From NCBI GenBank assembly GCA_964612085.1, contig CAZTCJ010000088.1, positions 1-15,331 on the forward strand: DNA of 15,331 nt. Direction: 5' to 3'. This stretch comes from CAZTCJ01 sp964612085. GTDB taxonomy: Bacteria; Pseudomonadota; Alphaproteobacteria; JAJFIK01. The notes under the pieces were generated by a model. It did no database searches, was not told where the DNA came from, and worked only from the letters and a program-made list of their open reading frames with translations. This document shows positions 7,324-14,224 of the stretch, piece after piece. Both the position numbers and the translations under genes were made by a program. The first letter of the stretch is position 1; every line of letters begins with the position of its first letter.

Positions 7324-7935
7324 TTAATCTCTGCCTTTTCCTGTGCTGATTTCGTCTTTACCCGTTCCGCCGTCGATTTCATTCACACCGCCCTTGTCGG
7401 AGATGATGTCGTTGCCGTCGCCGCCGTCGATGAAATCGAGACCGCTGCCGGTGCTGATCTCATCGTTCCCGGCGCCGCCATCGATATTGTTGATGCCGTT
7501 CTTGTCCTTGATAACATCGGCCCCGTCGTCGCCGGTGATCTGGTCGTTGCCGCTGCCGGTGCTCGACTCGTCATCGCCTTCGCCCAGGGTGATGATATTG
7601 GCGCCGTTCTTGTCCTTGACCGTGTCGTTGCCGAAGCCGGCATCGATGATGTCGCGGCCGTCGCCCGTGCTGATATCATCGTCGCCGAGGCCGCCGATCA
7701 CGGTATTGTTGCCGCCTTTGTCCTTGATATCGTCATCACCCTGACCGCCGTCGAGGAAGTCGTTGCCGCCATTACTGGACAGGCTGTCATTGCCGTCGCC
7801 GCCGGACAGGGAGTTGTTGCCGCCGGAGACTTTCAGATCGTCCTCGCCTGTGCCGCCGGAGAGGAAGTCGTCGCCGTCGCCGCCGTCGAGAGAGTCGTCG
7901 CCGTTCTCACCGAACAGAATATCGCTGCCGTCCGT
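6964..7935 (-). repeat. Nine tandem 108-bp (36-residue) calcium-binding repeat units
   Basis: Read on the minus strand, residues 242-565 divide into nine units of exactly 36 residues, each made of four RTX-like nonapeptides (GGxGNDxIx pattern). No unit gains or loses a residue. The last conserved ones share a KGGxNEIDGGxGNDxI core, and units at 7180-7287 and 7072-7179 are also closely similar at the DNA level, suggesting recent duplication. Odd half-turns replace the canonical nonapeptide with xDKGGxNEI, so each unit alternates two strong calcium sites with two weaker ones. Confidence 0.85.
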
Positions 7936-8658
7936 GCCGTCGGCCTTGTCTTCCGCGTCCGTCGGCGCATTGTCCGGATCGATGGTGAAATTATCCAGGA
8001 AGGCGATCTCCTCGCCCGTCAGGCCGAACAGTTGCGACGCACCCGGATTGGTCAGTTCGTCCACCGCATCATTGGCATCGCCCAGGCTGGCCGCCTGATT
8101 GAGGAAGATGAGGAAGGTGGCCGTCTCACCAGGGGCCAAAGTGATGTTGTAGCTGAAATCGATGACATCTCCGGTCAAGCCCGCGGCATCCGCATTGCCC
8201 ACCACATGGGTGATGACGGGATCCGTGCCGCCATTGCCGTCGGCGGAATCGTCGGTGATGTAAAAGGTGTCGGCCGCCTCGATCGTAGTATCGCCGTCGC
8301 TGGTGTTGAGCACGGTGGTGTCGAGATCGGAATCCAGGCTGGTCTCATAGGTGACCGTATAGGTCTGGGTGCTGGTGCCGTTATTCGTGAAGGTTTCCAG
8401 ATAGCGGATGAAATCATCGTCGTCGGGCGCGTAGATCGTGCGGGTCCGGTCGATCGTCGTACCGTCGATCAGATCCGTGATCACGACCTGGCGGCCGTCG
8501 AGCTGGGTATCGCCGGTTAACACCGTGTCGAAGTCGGAAGAGTTCAGCGCGCCGCCGCCGTCAAAGGCGCTGGATCCGGTTCCGACGGTGCCGTCCGTCT
8601 GGATGTCCCAGAGGAACCCCTGAAAATCGATCAAATTGAAGGGCAAGGAAGTGGTCAT
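7324..8658 (-). CDS. RTX-type calcium-binding repeat protein, N-terminal part, ended by a premature stop
   Basis: The open frame gives 444 residues; the intact protein would be 657 codons reaching 6685. Residues 1-240 form a beta-rich, Asp/Thr-rich domain I do not recognise, without a signal peptide, as expected for a type I secreted protein. From residue 242 the RTX repeat block starts (GGDGDDFLSGG and many variants), which folds into a calcium-bound beta-roll outside the cell. Translation stops at TAA 7324-7326 inside the sixth repeat unit, where sister units have TTC or ATC. The truncated product would lack the C-terminal secretion tail and probably could not be exported by a type I system. 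No transporter genes are in the window. The start ATG 8658 is preceded by GAGGA at about 8-base spacing. Codons just before the stop (ACA GGA AAA ... AGA) are unlike the rest of the gene. Family call is firm; functional state is uncertain. Confidence 0.75.
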   Translation of the reverse strand: MTTSLPFNLIDFQGFLWDIQTDGTVGTGSSAFDGGGALNSSDFDTVLTGDTQLDGRQVVITDLIDGTTIDRTRTIYAPDDDDFIRYLETFTNNGTSTQTYTVTYETSLDSDLDTTVLNTSDGDTTIEAADTFYITDDSADGNGGTDPVITHVVGNADAAGLTGDVIDFSYNITLAPGETATFLIFLNQAASLGDANDAVDELTNPGASQLFGLTGEEIAFLDNFTIDPDNAPTDAEDKADGTDGSDILFGENGDDSLDGGDGDDFLSGGTGEDDLKVSGGNNSLSGGDGNDSLSSNGGNDFLDGGQGDDDIKDKGGNNTVIGGLGDDDISTGDGRDIIDAGFGNDTVKDKNGANIITLGEGDDESSTGSGNDQITGDDGADVIKDKNGINNIDGGAGNDEISTGSGLDFIDGGDGNDIISDKGGVNEIDGGTGKDEISTGKGRD

Positions 8659-9006
8659 GGCTCAGTCCTCACTGTTTGCGGTCTGATGGCTGGGGACGGT
8701 CCGATCGTGCAGTGCGCCGGGTGTCCGTTTGTCTGGTGATCGTACGAAGGATTCTGCATGCCTCGGCTGCACGATCCCGGTTCGGCTTGAAGGTCCCCAT
8801 GCTGTCAGACGGTCGGAGACGGATCACCCGCACGTCGAAGGGTCGACGTGGCGAATGATTGCGGCAATTTTAGGGGAGCGGCAGGTCTTTCCGCCTGACC
8901 CGGAGCATTGTGATCGGCACTGTGCCATTCTGACTCAAATTGGTACGGACGATGGTGTTCTTAGCGCCGGTTCCGTGTCCGAACGGTTAAACGGTCCGGG
9001 TAGCTC
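8659..9006. other. 348-bp intergenic region with inverted repeats, no gene seen
   Basis: It lies upstream of the RTX-type gene and downstream of the GH31 gene. It contains a 10-bp inverted repeat, gatcgtgcag at 8703-8712 with ctgcacgatc at 8767-8776; an 8-bp dyad with a 4-base spacer, cacgtcga/tcgacgtg at 8831-8850; and a perfect small palindrome GGCAC-T-GTGCC at 8916-8926. These could be operators or RNA hairpins. I see no clear sigma-70 promoter, no strong terminator after the GH31 gene, and no supported ORF. Confidence 0.45.
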
Positions 9007-11247
9007 TCAGCCTTCGAAACAGGCGAGCAAGGCCTGGGCGTGGCGGCTGTCGGCGCGGACGAGGGCGGGCGGTTCGCCCATGGGCGCTGCGATCCGGTGT
9101 TTGCCTTGGGAAAAGGATTGCCCCGTCCAGCCATGGATCCAAGACCCTTCGGGCAGATATGTCTCGATTTGGCTCACGCCCGGGTCCAGCACCGGCGCGA
9201 TGAAAAGATCGGATCCAAGCATGAAGCTTTCATGGGTGATGGCGCGGATCACCGGGTCGTCCGGATAGTGAAGGAAGGGCAGGCGGACCATCGGCCAGCC
9301 ATGAGCTGCGATCTCCCGGTTCAGTTCGGCGCGATAGGGCGCGAGACAGGCAAACAGCCGCGCCATGCGGGCAAAATGATCGAGCGTCTCGTTATCCGTA
9401 TCGAACTGATGGTTGCGCTCCGGACGATTACCCTCATGGGTACGGAAGACGGGCGTGAAGGCCGACATCTCCGCCCAGCGCATGAACAGTTCTTTCGAGC
9501 GGTGATAGTTCTTGATCGGACTGTCGATGGTGGTATAGCCGCCGATATCCGCATGGACCAGCGCCCGGCCGGAAACGCCGCTGGTCATCAGCCCCGTGAC
9601 GGTACTTTTCAGCCCGTCATAACGGTCCCAGGTGGGGAGCTGATCGCCCAGCCAGAAAAGCGGCGCATGGGCATGGGCAAACGCGTGGCCGGAGCGGTGG
9701 AAGATGATCGCCTCCCGTCCGAGGCCATTTTCCTCGATCACCTCGCGATTGAACTCGGCCCAAAGATCCGCATAGGCATTATGAAAGGCCGCGCCGCCCT
9801 CCACACGATCGGCGATCACGTCGAAGGGGACTGCTTCGCCGAAATCCGCCATCCATCCCATGGCGCCGGCCGCAATCACTTCGCTTTTGACGACAGTCTT
9901 GAGCCAGTTCCAGGCTTCGCGGTTCGACAGATCGACCATGGCGGCGGAAAAGGAGGTGATCTGGACCATCACCGGTTCGCCGGACGCGTCTTTCAGCAGA
10001 AAGTCCCGCGCTTTTGCTTCCTGGAACAGGTTGCGCCGGGGGCCGGGCGCCTCCTCCGTATCCACCAGAAAGGGATTGATATAGGTGAGCGTCTCGATGC
10101 CTTTGGCGGAAAGCTCCGCCACCATCCCATCCCAGCCGGGATAGCGGTCCTCGTCGAGCGTCCAGCTCCACCAGAGCTGTTTGCCGAAGGAGGTGACGCG
10201 CTGGCCCACCCAGTCCTGCAGCCAGACGCCCGCGATGGGCACGCCCGCCGCTTCGGCCCGGGCGATCTTGGTTCGGACGGTCTGCGTACCGCCCTGGATA
10301 CCGAGCACGGCCCCATGCCCGATCCAATCGGGCAGCGGGCGCATGCGGCCGGTGCGGTCCGTGTGGGCCGTGATCAGATCGAGAGGCGTGCGGCCTGCAA
10401 GGAAGGCGCCTTTGAGCCGCCCGGAAGCGGCCGTGACGATGACCTCGTCTTTCCGGCGCAAATCGAAAATCGTGTAGTTGGAGGTTTGCAGGTCGAGGCC
10501 CCACATCCGGGAACTGATGAAATGGGGCGACGGTGCATAGGTGGTGGACCAGTCGCCGCCCGCGCCATCATAAAGCAAATCGGCGAAAAAGGTGATGGGC
10601 TGAAGCCCGCGCCCGATCCCCTGTTCGGACACCAGGATGGGTACGCGCTTGCCTTTCATATCCGTATGGGTGAATTGCGCGCCGAAGCCGAAAAAGGCTT
10701 CGTCCTTGTCCGACGCGCCGATCAGATGCAGGCGGATCTCGTGATCGGCGTTTTCCTGGCCGTCCGTTTCAAGAGAAAAGTCAAGACGACTGGTCCCGTC
10801 GGCGCTGAAGGTCAGGACATAGGGCGCCGGGCCGTCAGGGCAGTCCAGATGGCCGCTTATCGTCAGTATCTGTACATTTACGGTCATATCCGCGATATGC
10901 TGCCTTGTGCAGGCCGCAAGGCGGCGTTTGTCGTCGATGCGGAACAGCCCCCGGCCATGATGGACCTGTGTAGCGACCCGGCTCAACGCGACAAAGCGTT
11001 GACCTTCCGATGACTGAAAAATCGGGTATGCCCGCCCGTCCTGGGTGATGGTCAGGCGGGGCCTCGCGCCGGTCTCCAGGATAATGCGGAAGCTGCCGAG
11101 AGCCGCAGGCCCGGATGTTACGGCGGGCGCCACCGTCAGCGGGCCTTTTGGCAATGGCGCGGGCGGGCCGCTCAGGAACCAGGCGGTCACGGCCAGGCCG
11201 GCGGCAAACAGCGCAATGCCAATCAGCCAGGACAGTATGCGGATCAT
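9007..11247 (-). CDS. Membrane-anchored GH31 family glycosidase, YihQ-like
   Basis: This 746-residue protein begins with an uncleaved-looking hydrophobic anchor (residues 3-26) followed by a proline-rich linker, placing the enzyme in the periplasm. The body is a GH31 glycosidase that aligns by eye along its whole catalytic barrel with E. coli sulfoquinovosidase YihQ. The nucleophile is D468 in GWMADFGEAVP and the acid/base is D535 in FWLGD. HADIGGYTT (565-573), the RTHEGNRP segment, and a C-terminal beta domain with LPEGSWIHGWTG are all shared. Compared with the YihQ residues I recall (Q288, R301, W304, Y508), Q344, W360 and Y571 are conserved, but R301 is replaced by Q357 in FGKQLWW. That Arg binds the sulfonate, so the substrate is probably a different alpha-glycoside. 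The start ATG 11247 has GGAAGGA 8 bases upstream. It is the last gene of a four-gene unit, 21 bp after the serine hydrolase. Confidence 0.85.
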   Translation of the reverse strand: MIRILSWLIGIALFAAGLAVTAWFLSGPPAPLPKGPLTVAPAVTSGPAALGSFRIILETGARPRLTITQDGRAYPIFQSSEGQRFVALSRVATQVHHGRGLFRIDDKRRLAACTRQHIADMTVNVQILTISGHLDCPDGPAPYVLTFSADGTSRLDFSLETDGQENADHEIRLHLIGASDKDEAFFGFGAQFTHTDMKGKRVPILVSEQGIGRGLQPITFFADLLYDGAGGDWSTTYAPSPHFISSRMWGLDLQTSNYTIFDLRRKDEVIVTAASGRLKGAFLAGRTPLDLITAHTDRTGRMRPLPDWIGHGAVLGIQGGTQTVRTKIARAEAAGVPIAGVWLQDWVGQRVTSFGKQLWWSWTLDEDRYPGWDGMVAELSAKGIETLTYINPFLVDTEEAPGPRRNLFQEAKARDFLLKDASGEPVMVQITSFSAAMVDLSNREAWNWLKTVVKSEVIAAGAMGWMADFGEAVPFDVIADRVEGGAAFHNAYADLWAEFNREVIEENGLGREAIIFHRSGHAFAHAHAPLFWLGDQLPTWDRYDGLKSTVTGLMTSGVSGRALVHADIGGYTTIDSPIKNYHRSKELFMRWAEMSAFTPVFRTHEGNRPERNHQFDTDNETLDHFARMARLFACLAPYRAELNREIAAHGWPMVRLPFLHYPDDPVIRAITHESFMLGSDLFIAPVLDPGVSQIETYLPEGSWIHGWTGQSFSQGKHRIAAPMGEPPALVRADSRHAQALLACFEG

Positions 11248-11268
11248 CCCGATATCCTTCCGCGCGGA

Positions 11269-12678
11269 TCAGGGCAGGGCGGCGATCACATCCCGCGTGA
11301 ATGTGGTCAGGTCGAACTGGGTACCGCCGGATTCGTCATAGCCGCGCCGCACGATCACGATTTGCCGGGAGGGGACGATCACCACATATTGCCCCCGGTG
11401 TCCCCTGGCGGCGAAAGCGTCATCCGGAATGTCTTGGGTCTGATTGTAAAGCCAGAACTGCGCGCCATAACCGAAAACACGCGGCGGCTGGGACGGCGCG
11501 GGCGTGCGCACATAGTCCGTCCACCCCCCGGGCAGGATGCGCTCACCGTTCCACACGCCGTCATTCAGATAGAGCAGGCCGAGCCGCGCCAGATCCCGCG
11601 CCGTGGTCCAGACTTGGCTCGACAGGACGAAATTGCCTTGCCAGTCGGTCTCCGGCATGGTGTGCCACATGCCGATCTTGTGCAAAAGCGCCGTGAACGG
11701 AAAGCGCAGATAGGCCTGATCGTCATCGATCGCGGCGCGCAGGGCCCGGATCGCCAGCATGGTATCGTTGTTGGCATATTTCCAGCGGCTGCCCGGCGGC
11801 GCTTCCAGCGGATTGGCGGTGGCGCGCTCGGTCACGAGGCTGCCGCCGAAATAGACATAATCGGTCCGGTTGCCCCGCGCGCCGCTGTAAAGGCCGCTCG
11901 ACATATGCAGCAACTGTTCCAGCGTAATCGCTGCGCGCGGATCGCCGGGGGCGGACCATTCCGGGATGGGCGCGGGCGCCTTGACGTCGAGCAGGTCTTG
12001 TTGTGCGGCCGCGCCGATCACGGTGGCGGCGATGCTCTTGGCAACTGACCAGGTGCGTTGCGACGTATGAAGATCGAAGCCATCCCGGTACAGCTCGGAA
12101 AGAATTTGCCCGTCCTTCAAAACCATGACGGCGGTGGTCTCCGTGCCCTCCCCGTAGGTTGCGCGGTCGAAGGCCGCATTCACGGCGTCATCCAGCGCCG
12201 CCCTGGCCTGATTGCTCAGGACGGGTTCCTGGCGCGGCAGCCTGTCACCGTCCGGCCACGGTCTGTCGGCCAGATCGGCGGGGCGGCCCGGCAGATCGAT
12301 CCGGGGCAGGACGGTCACGGCGTCAGGCCCGGCGCCCATGGGCAGTTGCGCGCAACCCAGATAGGGCCGCCATTGGGCGATGCGCGGCGGCATGTCGTCG
12401 GCGAAGGCCACCGAGACCCGTTTGGCGTCTTTATCGATAGACGCGGCGGGCAGATCGGCGGCGACGCTGCGGTAATCGGGATAGGCGCGGGCCAGTTCGT
12501 CGCTTTCGATCTCGGCCAGCGACCGGCCCCCATTGAAGGTGGCGCTGCAGATGAACGCCGCCTTATATCCGGCCGCGACGGACCGGGCATGGCGGGAGGG
12601 CTCGTCCTGGTCCTGACCATGGGACGGTCCGCTCAGCAGGGCCAGCGCCGCAGCGCCCAAGATCGTCAGTGCTCGCAT
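11269..12678 (-). CDS. Exported beta-lactamase-fold serine hydrolase (class C / EstB-NylB type)
   Basis: This 469-residue protein has a Sec signal peptide (MRALTILGAAALALLSGPSHG, cleaved near residue 20). A ~130-residue N-terminal region follows with the AAFICSATFNGGRSLAEI pattern seen before the catalytic domain in many such proteins. The catalytic domain shows S211-V-A-K214 (SxxK nucleophile and base), Y301-A-N303 (YxN), and H427-R-G429 in place of KTG. TLEQLLHMSSGL after the nucleophile is typical of this family. HxG in the third motif favours esterase, amidase or peptidase-like hydrolases (6-aminohexanoate-dimer hydrolase, EstB) over true beta-lactamases; the substrate is unknown. The start ATG 12678 is preceded by CAGGAG at 7 bases. 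It sits in the MAPEG-NTF2-hydrolase-GH31 unit, so it may act on the same extracytoplasmic substrate as the glycosidase, for example by removing an acyl group; that link is inference. Confidence 0.85.
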   Translation of the reverse strand: MRALTILGAAALALLSGPSHGQDQDEPSRHARSVAAGYKAAFICSATFNGGRSLAEIESDELARAYPDYRSVAADLPAASIDKDAKRVSVAFADDMPPRIAQWRPYLGCAQLPMGAGPDAVTVLPRIDLPGRPADLADRPWPDGDRLPRQEPVLSNQARAALDDAVNAAFDRATYGEGTETTAVMVLKDGQILSELYRDGFDLHTSQRTWSVAKSIAATVIGAAAQQDLLDVKAPAPIPEWSAPGDPRAAITLEQLLHMSSGLYSGARGNRTDYVYFGGSLVTERATANPLEAPPGSRWKYANNDTMLAIRALRAAIDDDQAYLRFPFTALLHKIGMWHTMPETDWQGNFVLSSQVWTTARDLARLGLLYLNDGVWNGERILPGGWTDYVRTPAPSQPPRVFGYGAQFWLYNQTQDIPDDAFAARGHRGQYVVIVPSRQIVIVRRGYDESGGTQFDLTTFTRDVIAALP

Positions 12679-12718
12679 GGCAGCGCTCCTGTTTCCATAT
12701 TTGTTGCCGTATGTGCGT

Positions 12719-13207
12719 TCAAGGTGCGGTCAAAGGCGCGAGGGGACTGTCCGCGCAGCCCTCGGGCTCGACCGTGAAGACCGCGCCGTCGATTATCCAG
12801 CGGCCGTCTTCCTTCACAAGCGTAAAGCCGTTGACGCCGCAATGGGCGCGCTCGCCGTCCACATGGAAATCGTAAGGCGTCCAGGCCAGGGCGATGGAAC
12901 CGTGGACCATGACTGTCGGGTTCCACATGCGTTCGGTCATAACGCTGTCTCCCTCGGGCAGGCGCGCCATATACTCCGCGTTGCTCCGGCGCAGGATCTG
13001 TTCGCCTTCCTCCGTATCGATGACGGCGAGAAGCTGGCCGTCGGCGCGCATCATGCCCGCCATGGCGTTCGCGTCACGGGCATGAATGGCGTCGAAGAAC
13101 GCTTGGATGAGCGTCAGCACCGCCTGCTCGTCCTCTTTTTGATCGGCCCAGGCGGGGGCGGCAAACAGGCTGGCGGCAAAGAGCACGATCAGTATACGAT
13201 TTATCAT
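12719..13207 (-). CDS. Exported NTF2-like (SnoaL/DUF4440-type) protein
   Basis: The protein has 162 residues with a clear Sec signal peptide (RILIVLFAASLFAAPAWA, cleavage after residue 21). The mature domain fits the NTF2-like cone fold: an N-terminal helix pair (DEQAVLTLIQAFFDAIHARDANAM), then strands with GQLLAVID, a middle helix (ILRRSNAEYMARL), and a paired C-terminal sheet ending in VNGFTLVKEDGRWIIDGAVFTVEP, the usual DUF4440/SnoaL finish. Members bind or turn over small hydrophobic ligands; catalytic residues vary and none can be assigned here. The start ATG 13207 is preceded by AAGGAGG; the TAA stop of the MAPEG gene forms the first bases of that ribosome site (TAAGGAGG), so the two genes are probably translationally coupled. 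It is the second gene of the four-gene unit. Confidence 0.8.
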   Translation of the reverse strand: MINRILIVLFAASLFAAPAWADQKEDEQAVLTLIQAFFDAIHARDANAMAGMMRADGQLLAVIDTEEGEQILRRSNAEYMARLPEGDSVMTERMWNPTVMVHGSIALAWTPYDFHVDGERAHCGVNGFTLVKEDGRWIIDGAVFTVEPEGCADSPLAPLTAP

Positions 13208-13219
13208 AGTGCACCCTCC

Positions 13220-13639
13220 TTAAGCCCCGAGGCCGATGGTCAAAAAACGGATCGACCAATAGGCCAGGATCACGATCTGGACCAGGAACGCCACGAAGCG
13301 CAGCAGCACGGCCGGAACGCTTGTCGAGAGGACGTGAATGGTGGATTGCGCGATGCGGGCCGCCAGAAAGATCAGCGCCAGGCCGTCGGTGATGCCCGTG
13401 CCGTTCGTCGCCACGGCGAAGACGAGGGCTGCCAGGGCAAAGGGCACGAACTCGTAACAGTTCGCATGGGCCCGGCATAGGCGCGCGGAGAAAGCCGAGA
13501 CATCCTCGCCCGTGGGTGAAAACTGGTTGGCGGCCCGTCCTGTCGTGGCGGACACGAAGGTGCGGTAGACGCCGAGGCCGCCCACCAGGATCAGCATCCA
13601 TATAATCAGTCCAAATATGGTTACGATTGTCGGACTCAT
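13220..13639 (-). CDS. MAPEG family membrane protein
   Basis: This 139-residue protein has four predicted membrane helices (about 6-26, 62-79, 85-105, 112-134). The MAPEG signature follows the first loop: FSARLCRAHANCYEFVP (residues 50-66), with R56-A-H-x-N60-x-x-E63, the residues that build the glutathione-binding site at the trimer interface in characterised members. MAPEG enzymes conjugate or isomerise lipophilic substrates with glutathione; many bacterial ones are uncharacterised. The start ATG 13639 is preceded by GGGGAGG at about 5 bases. It is the first gene of the four-gene unit and lies directly behind a good promoter. The next gene starts 12 bp after its stop. Confidence 0.85.
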   Translation of the reverse strand: MSPTIVTIFGLIIWMLILVGGLGVYRTFVSATTGRAANQFSPTGEDVSAFSARLCRAHANCYEFVPFALAALVFAVATNGTGITDGLALIFLAARIAQSTIHVLSTSVPAVLLRFVAFLVQIVILAYWSIRFLTIGLGA

Positions 13640-13661
13640 CCGGTCCTCCCCGTTTGCGCTT

Positions 13662-13691
13662 GTGATAGGTTCCGCAGAACGTATTCGTCAA
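13662..13691 (-). promoter_or_regulatory. Sigma-70-type promoter for the MAPEG-GH31 gene unit
   Basis: On the minus strand TTGACG (complement of 13686-13691) and TATCAC (complement of 13662-13667) are separated by 18 bases, matching consensus at 5 of 6 and 4 of 6 positions. The -10 box ends 22 bases before the MAPEG ATG, giving a short leader with its GGGGAGG ribosome site. The -35 box touches the T-run after the upstream gene's terminator hairpin. Confidence 0.55.
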
Positions 13692-13700
13692 AAGGCGGAC

Positions 13701-13726
13701 AAATGGCCGGTCCGGGCCGGCCATTT
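13701..13726 (-). terminator. Hairpin terminator after the GlsB/YeaQ-like gene
   Basis: A perfect 10-bp inverted repeat, aaatggccgg (13701-13710) with ccggccattt (13717-13726), closes a 6-base loop. It lies about 27 bases past the stop of the minus-strand gene and is followed on that strand by GTCCGCCTTTTG, a short T-run a little away from the stem. Confidence 0.6.
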
Positions 13727-13753
13727 ATCCCTTTGCGTGAGTCTGATTCATCC

Positions 13754-14026
13754 TCAGCGCCGCTGAAACAGCCCGAGGATGAATATGAGAATAACCGCGC
13801 CGACCAGGCCGGAAATGATCAGCCAGACGATGCCGGCGCCGCCGATCCCGAGCAGGCCGAAGAGATAGTTTCCGATGATCGCGCCCAGAATGCCGATGAT
13901 GATATTGCCGACAATGCCGAAGCCTGACCCGCGCGTGATCTGGCCTGCGAGCCAGCCGATCACAGCGCCGACCACCAGCAGCACGATGATCTGTTCGAGT
14001 GTGTAGCCCAAAATGACCGGATCCAT
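13754..14026 (-). CDS. GlsB/YeaQ/YmgE family small membrane protein
   Basis: The protein has 90 residues, is almost entirely hydrophobic and glycine-rich, and has three membrane helices (about 11-28, 36-58, 65-87), ending in basic FQRR. The GWLAGQITRGSGFGIVGNIIIGILGAIIGNYLFGLLG pattern, split over two helices, is the hallmark of this family, often labelled transglycosylase-associated or general stress response membrane protein. Its biochemical role is unknown. In several bacteria such genes are induced by envelope or osmotic stress. The start ATG 14026 has AGAGGGGG about 6 bases upstream. It is monocistronic, ended by the hairpin at 13701-13726. Confidence 0.88.
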   Translation of the reverse strand: MDPVILGYTLEQIIVLLVVGAVIGWLAGQITRGSGFGIVGNIIIGILGAIIGNYLFGLLGIGGAGIVWLIISGLVGAVILIFILGLFQRR

Positions 14027-14151
14027 GGCGTCCCCCTCTGCTTCCGGTTTGCTTTAAGCCCTAGAAGCTTGCTTGGCGAAGGCGGGGGAGCGCAAGCCCA
14101 TGCACGGCGAATCTGGATATAATTTGCACTTAAAGTTGATCTTGCGCGCGT

Positions 14152-14182
14152 GCGCCCCTCATTGGTGTGCCAGGAGGGGCGC
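14152..14182. other. GC-rich hairpin in the intergenic region
   Basis: GCGCCCCTC (14152-14160) and GAGGGGCGC (14174-14182) form a 9-bp perfect stem with a 13-base loop; GTGCGC and GCGCAC flank it imperfectly. It lies between the divergent GlsB-like and TorF-like genes, about 140 bases before the latter. There is no T-run on either side, so it is not a normal terminator. Its role is unknown. Confidence 0.35.
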
Positions 14183-14208
14183 GCCCGTGCGCACCGCCGC
14201 CGGTCGTG

Positions 14209-14224
14209 CTAACGATCCATTAAC
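14209..14224 (+). promoter_or_regulatory. CtrA-like box upstream of the TorF-like gene
   Basis: CTAA-N7-TTAAC matches the alphaproteobacterial CtrA consensus TTAA-N7-TTAAC with one mismatch. It lies 95 bases before the ATG. A TATACA hexamer at 14256-14261 could be a -10 element, though no -35 is visible. If the host is an alphaproteobacterium with CtrA, this outer-membrane gene could be cell-cycle regulated; a single site of this kind can also arise by chance. Confidence 0.3.

Noticed and set aside
7324..7377. Adenine-focused changes considered as diversity-generating retroelement mutagenesis
   Set aside because: No reverse transcriptase or template repeat is in the window, the target is not a C-type-lectin-like variable domain, and changes go towards A instead of away from template A.
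6964..7935. Regular 108-bp repeats considered as a CRISPR or non-coding satellite
   Set aside because: The repeats keep reading frame and a calcium-binding amino-acid pattern; there are no spacers and no cas genes.
8729..9268. 179-codon plus-strand open frame in the gap upstream of the RTX gene
   Set aside because: It overlaps the conserved 3' end of the GH31 gene, lacks a ribosome site and has no family pattern.
9040..11013. 657-codon plus-strand open frame opposite the GH31 gene
   Set aside because: It lies wholly antisense to a gene with conserved catalytic motifs, and its sequence is low-complexity Gly/Arg/His. High GC content explains the length.
9007..11247. Naming the GH31 enzyme a sulfoquinovosidase
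   Set aside because: The sulfonate-contacting Arg is Gln, and no sulfoquinovose transport or breakdown genes are nearby.
14118..14123. Perfect TATAAT hexamer upstream of the TorF-like gene
   Set aside because: No -35 element lies 16-18 bases upstream, and a GC-rich hairpin follows within 30 bases; treated as chance.
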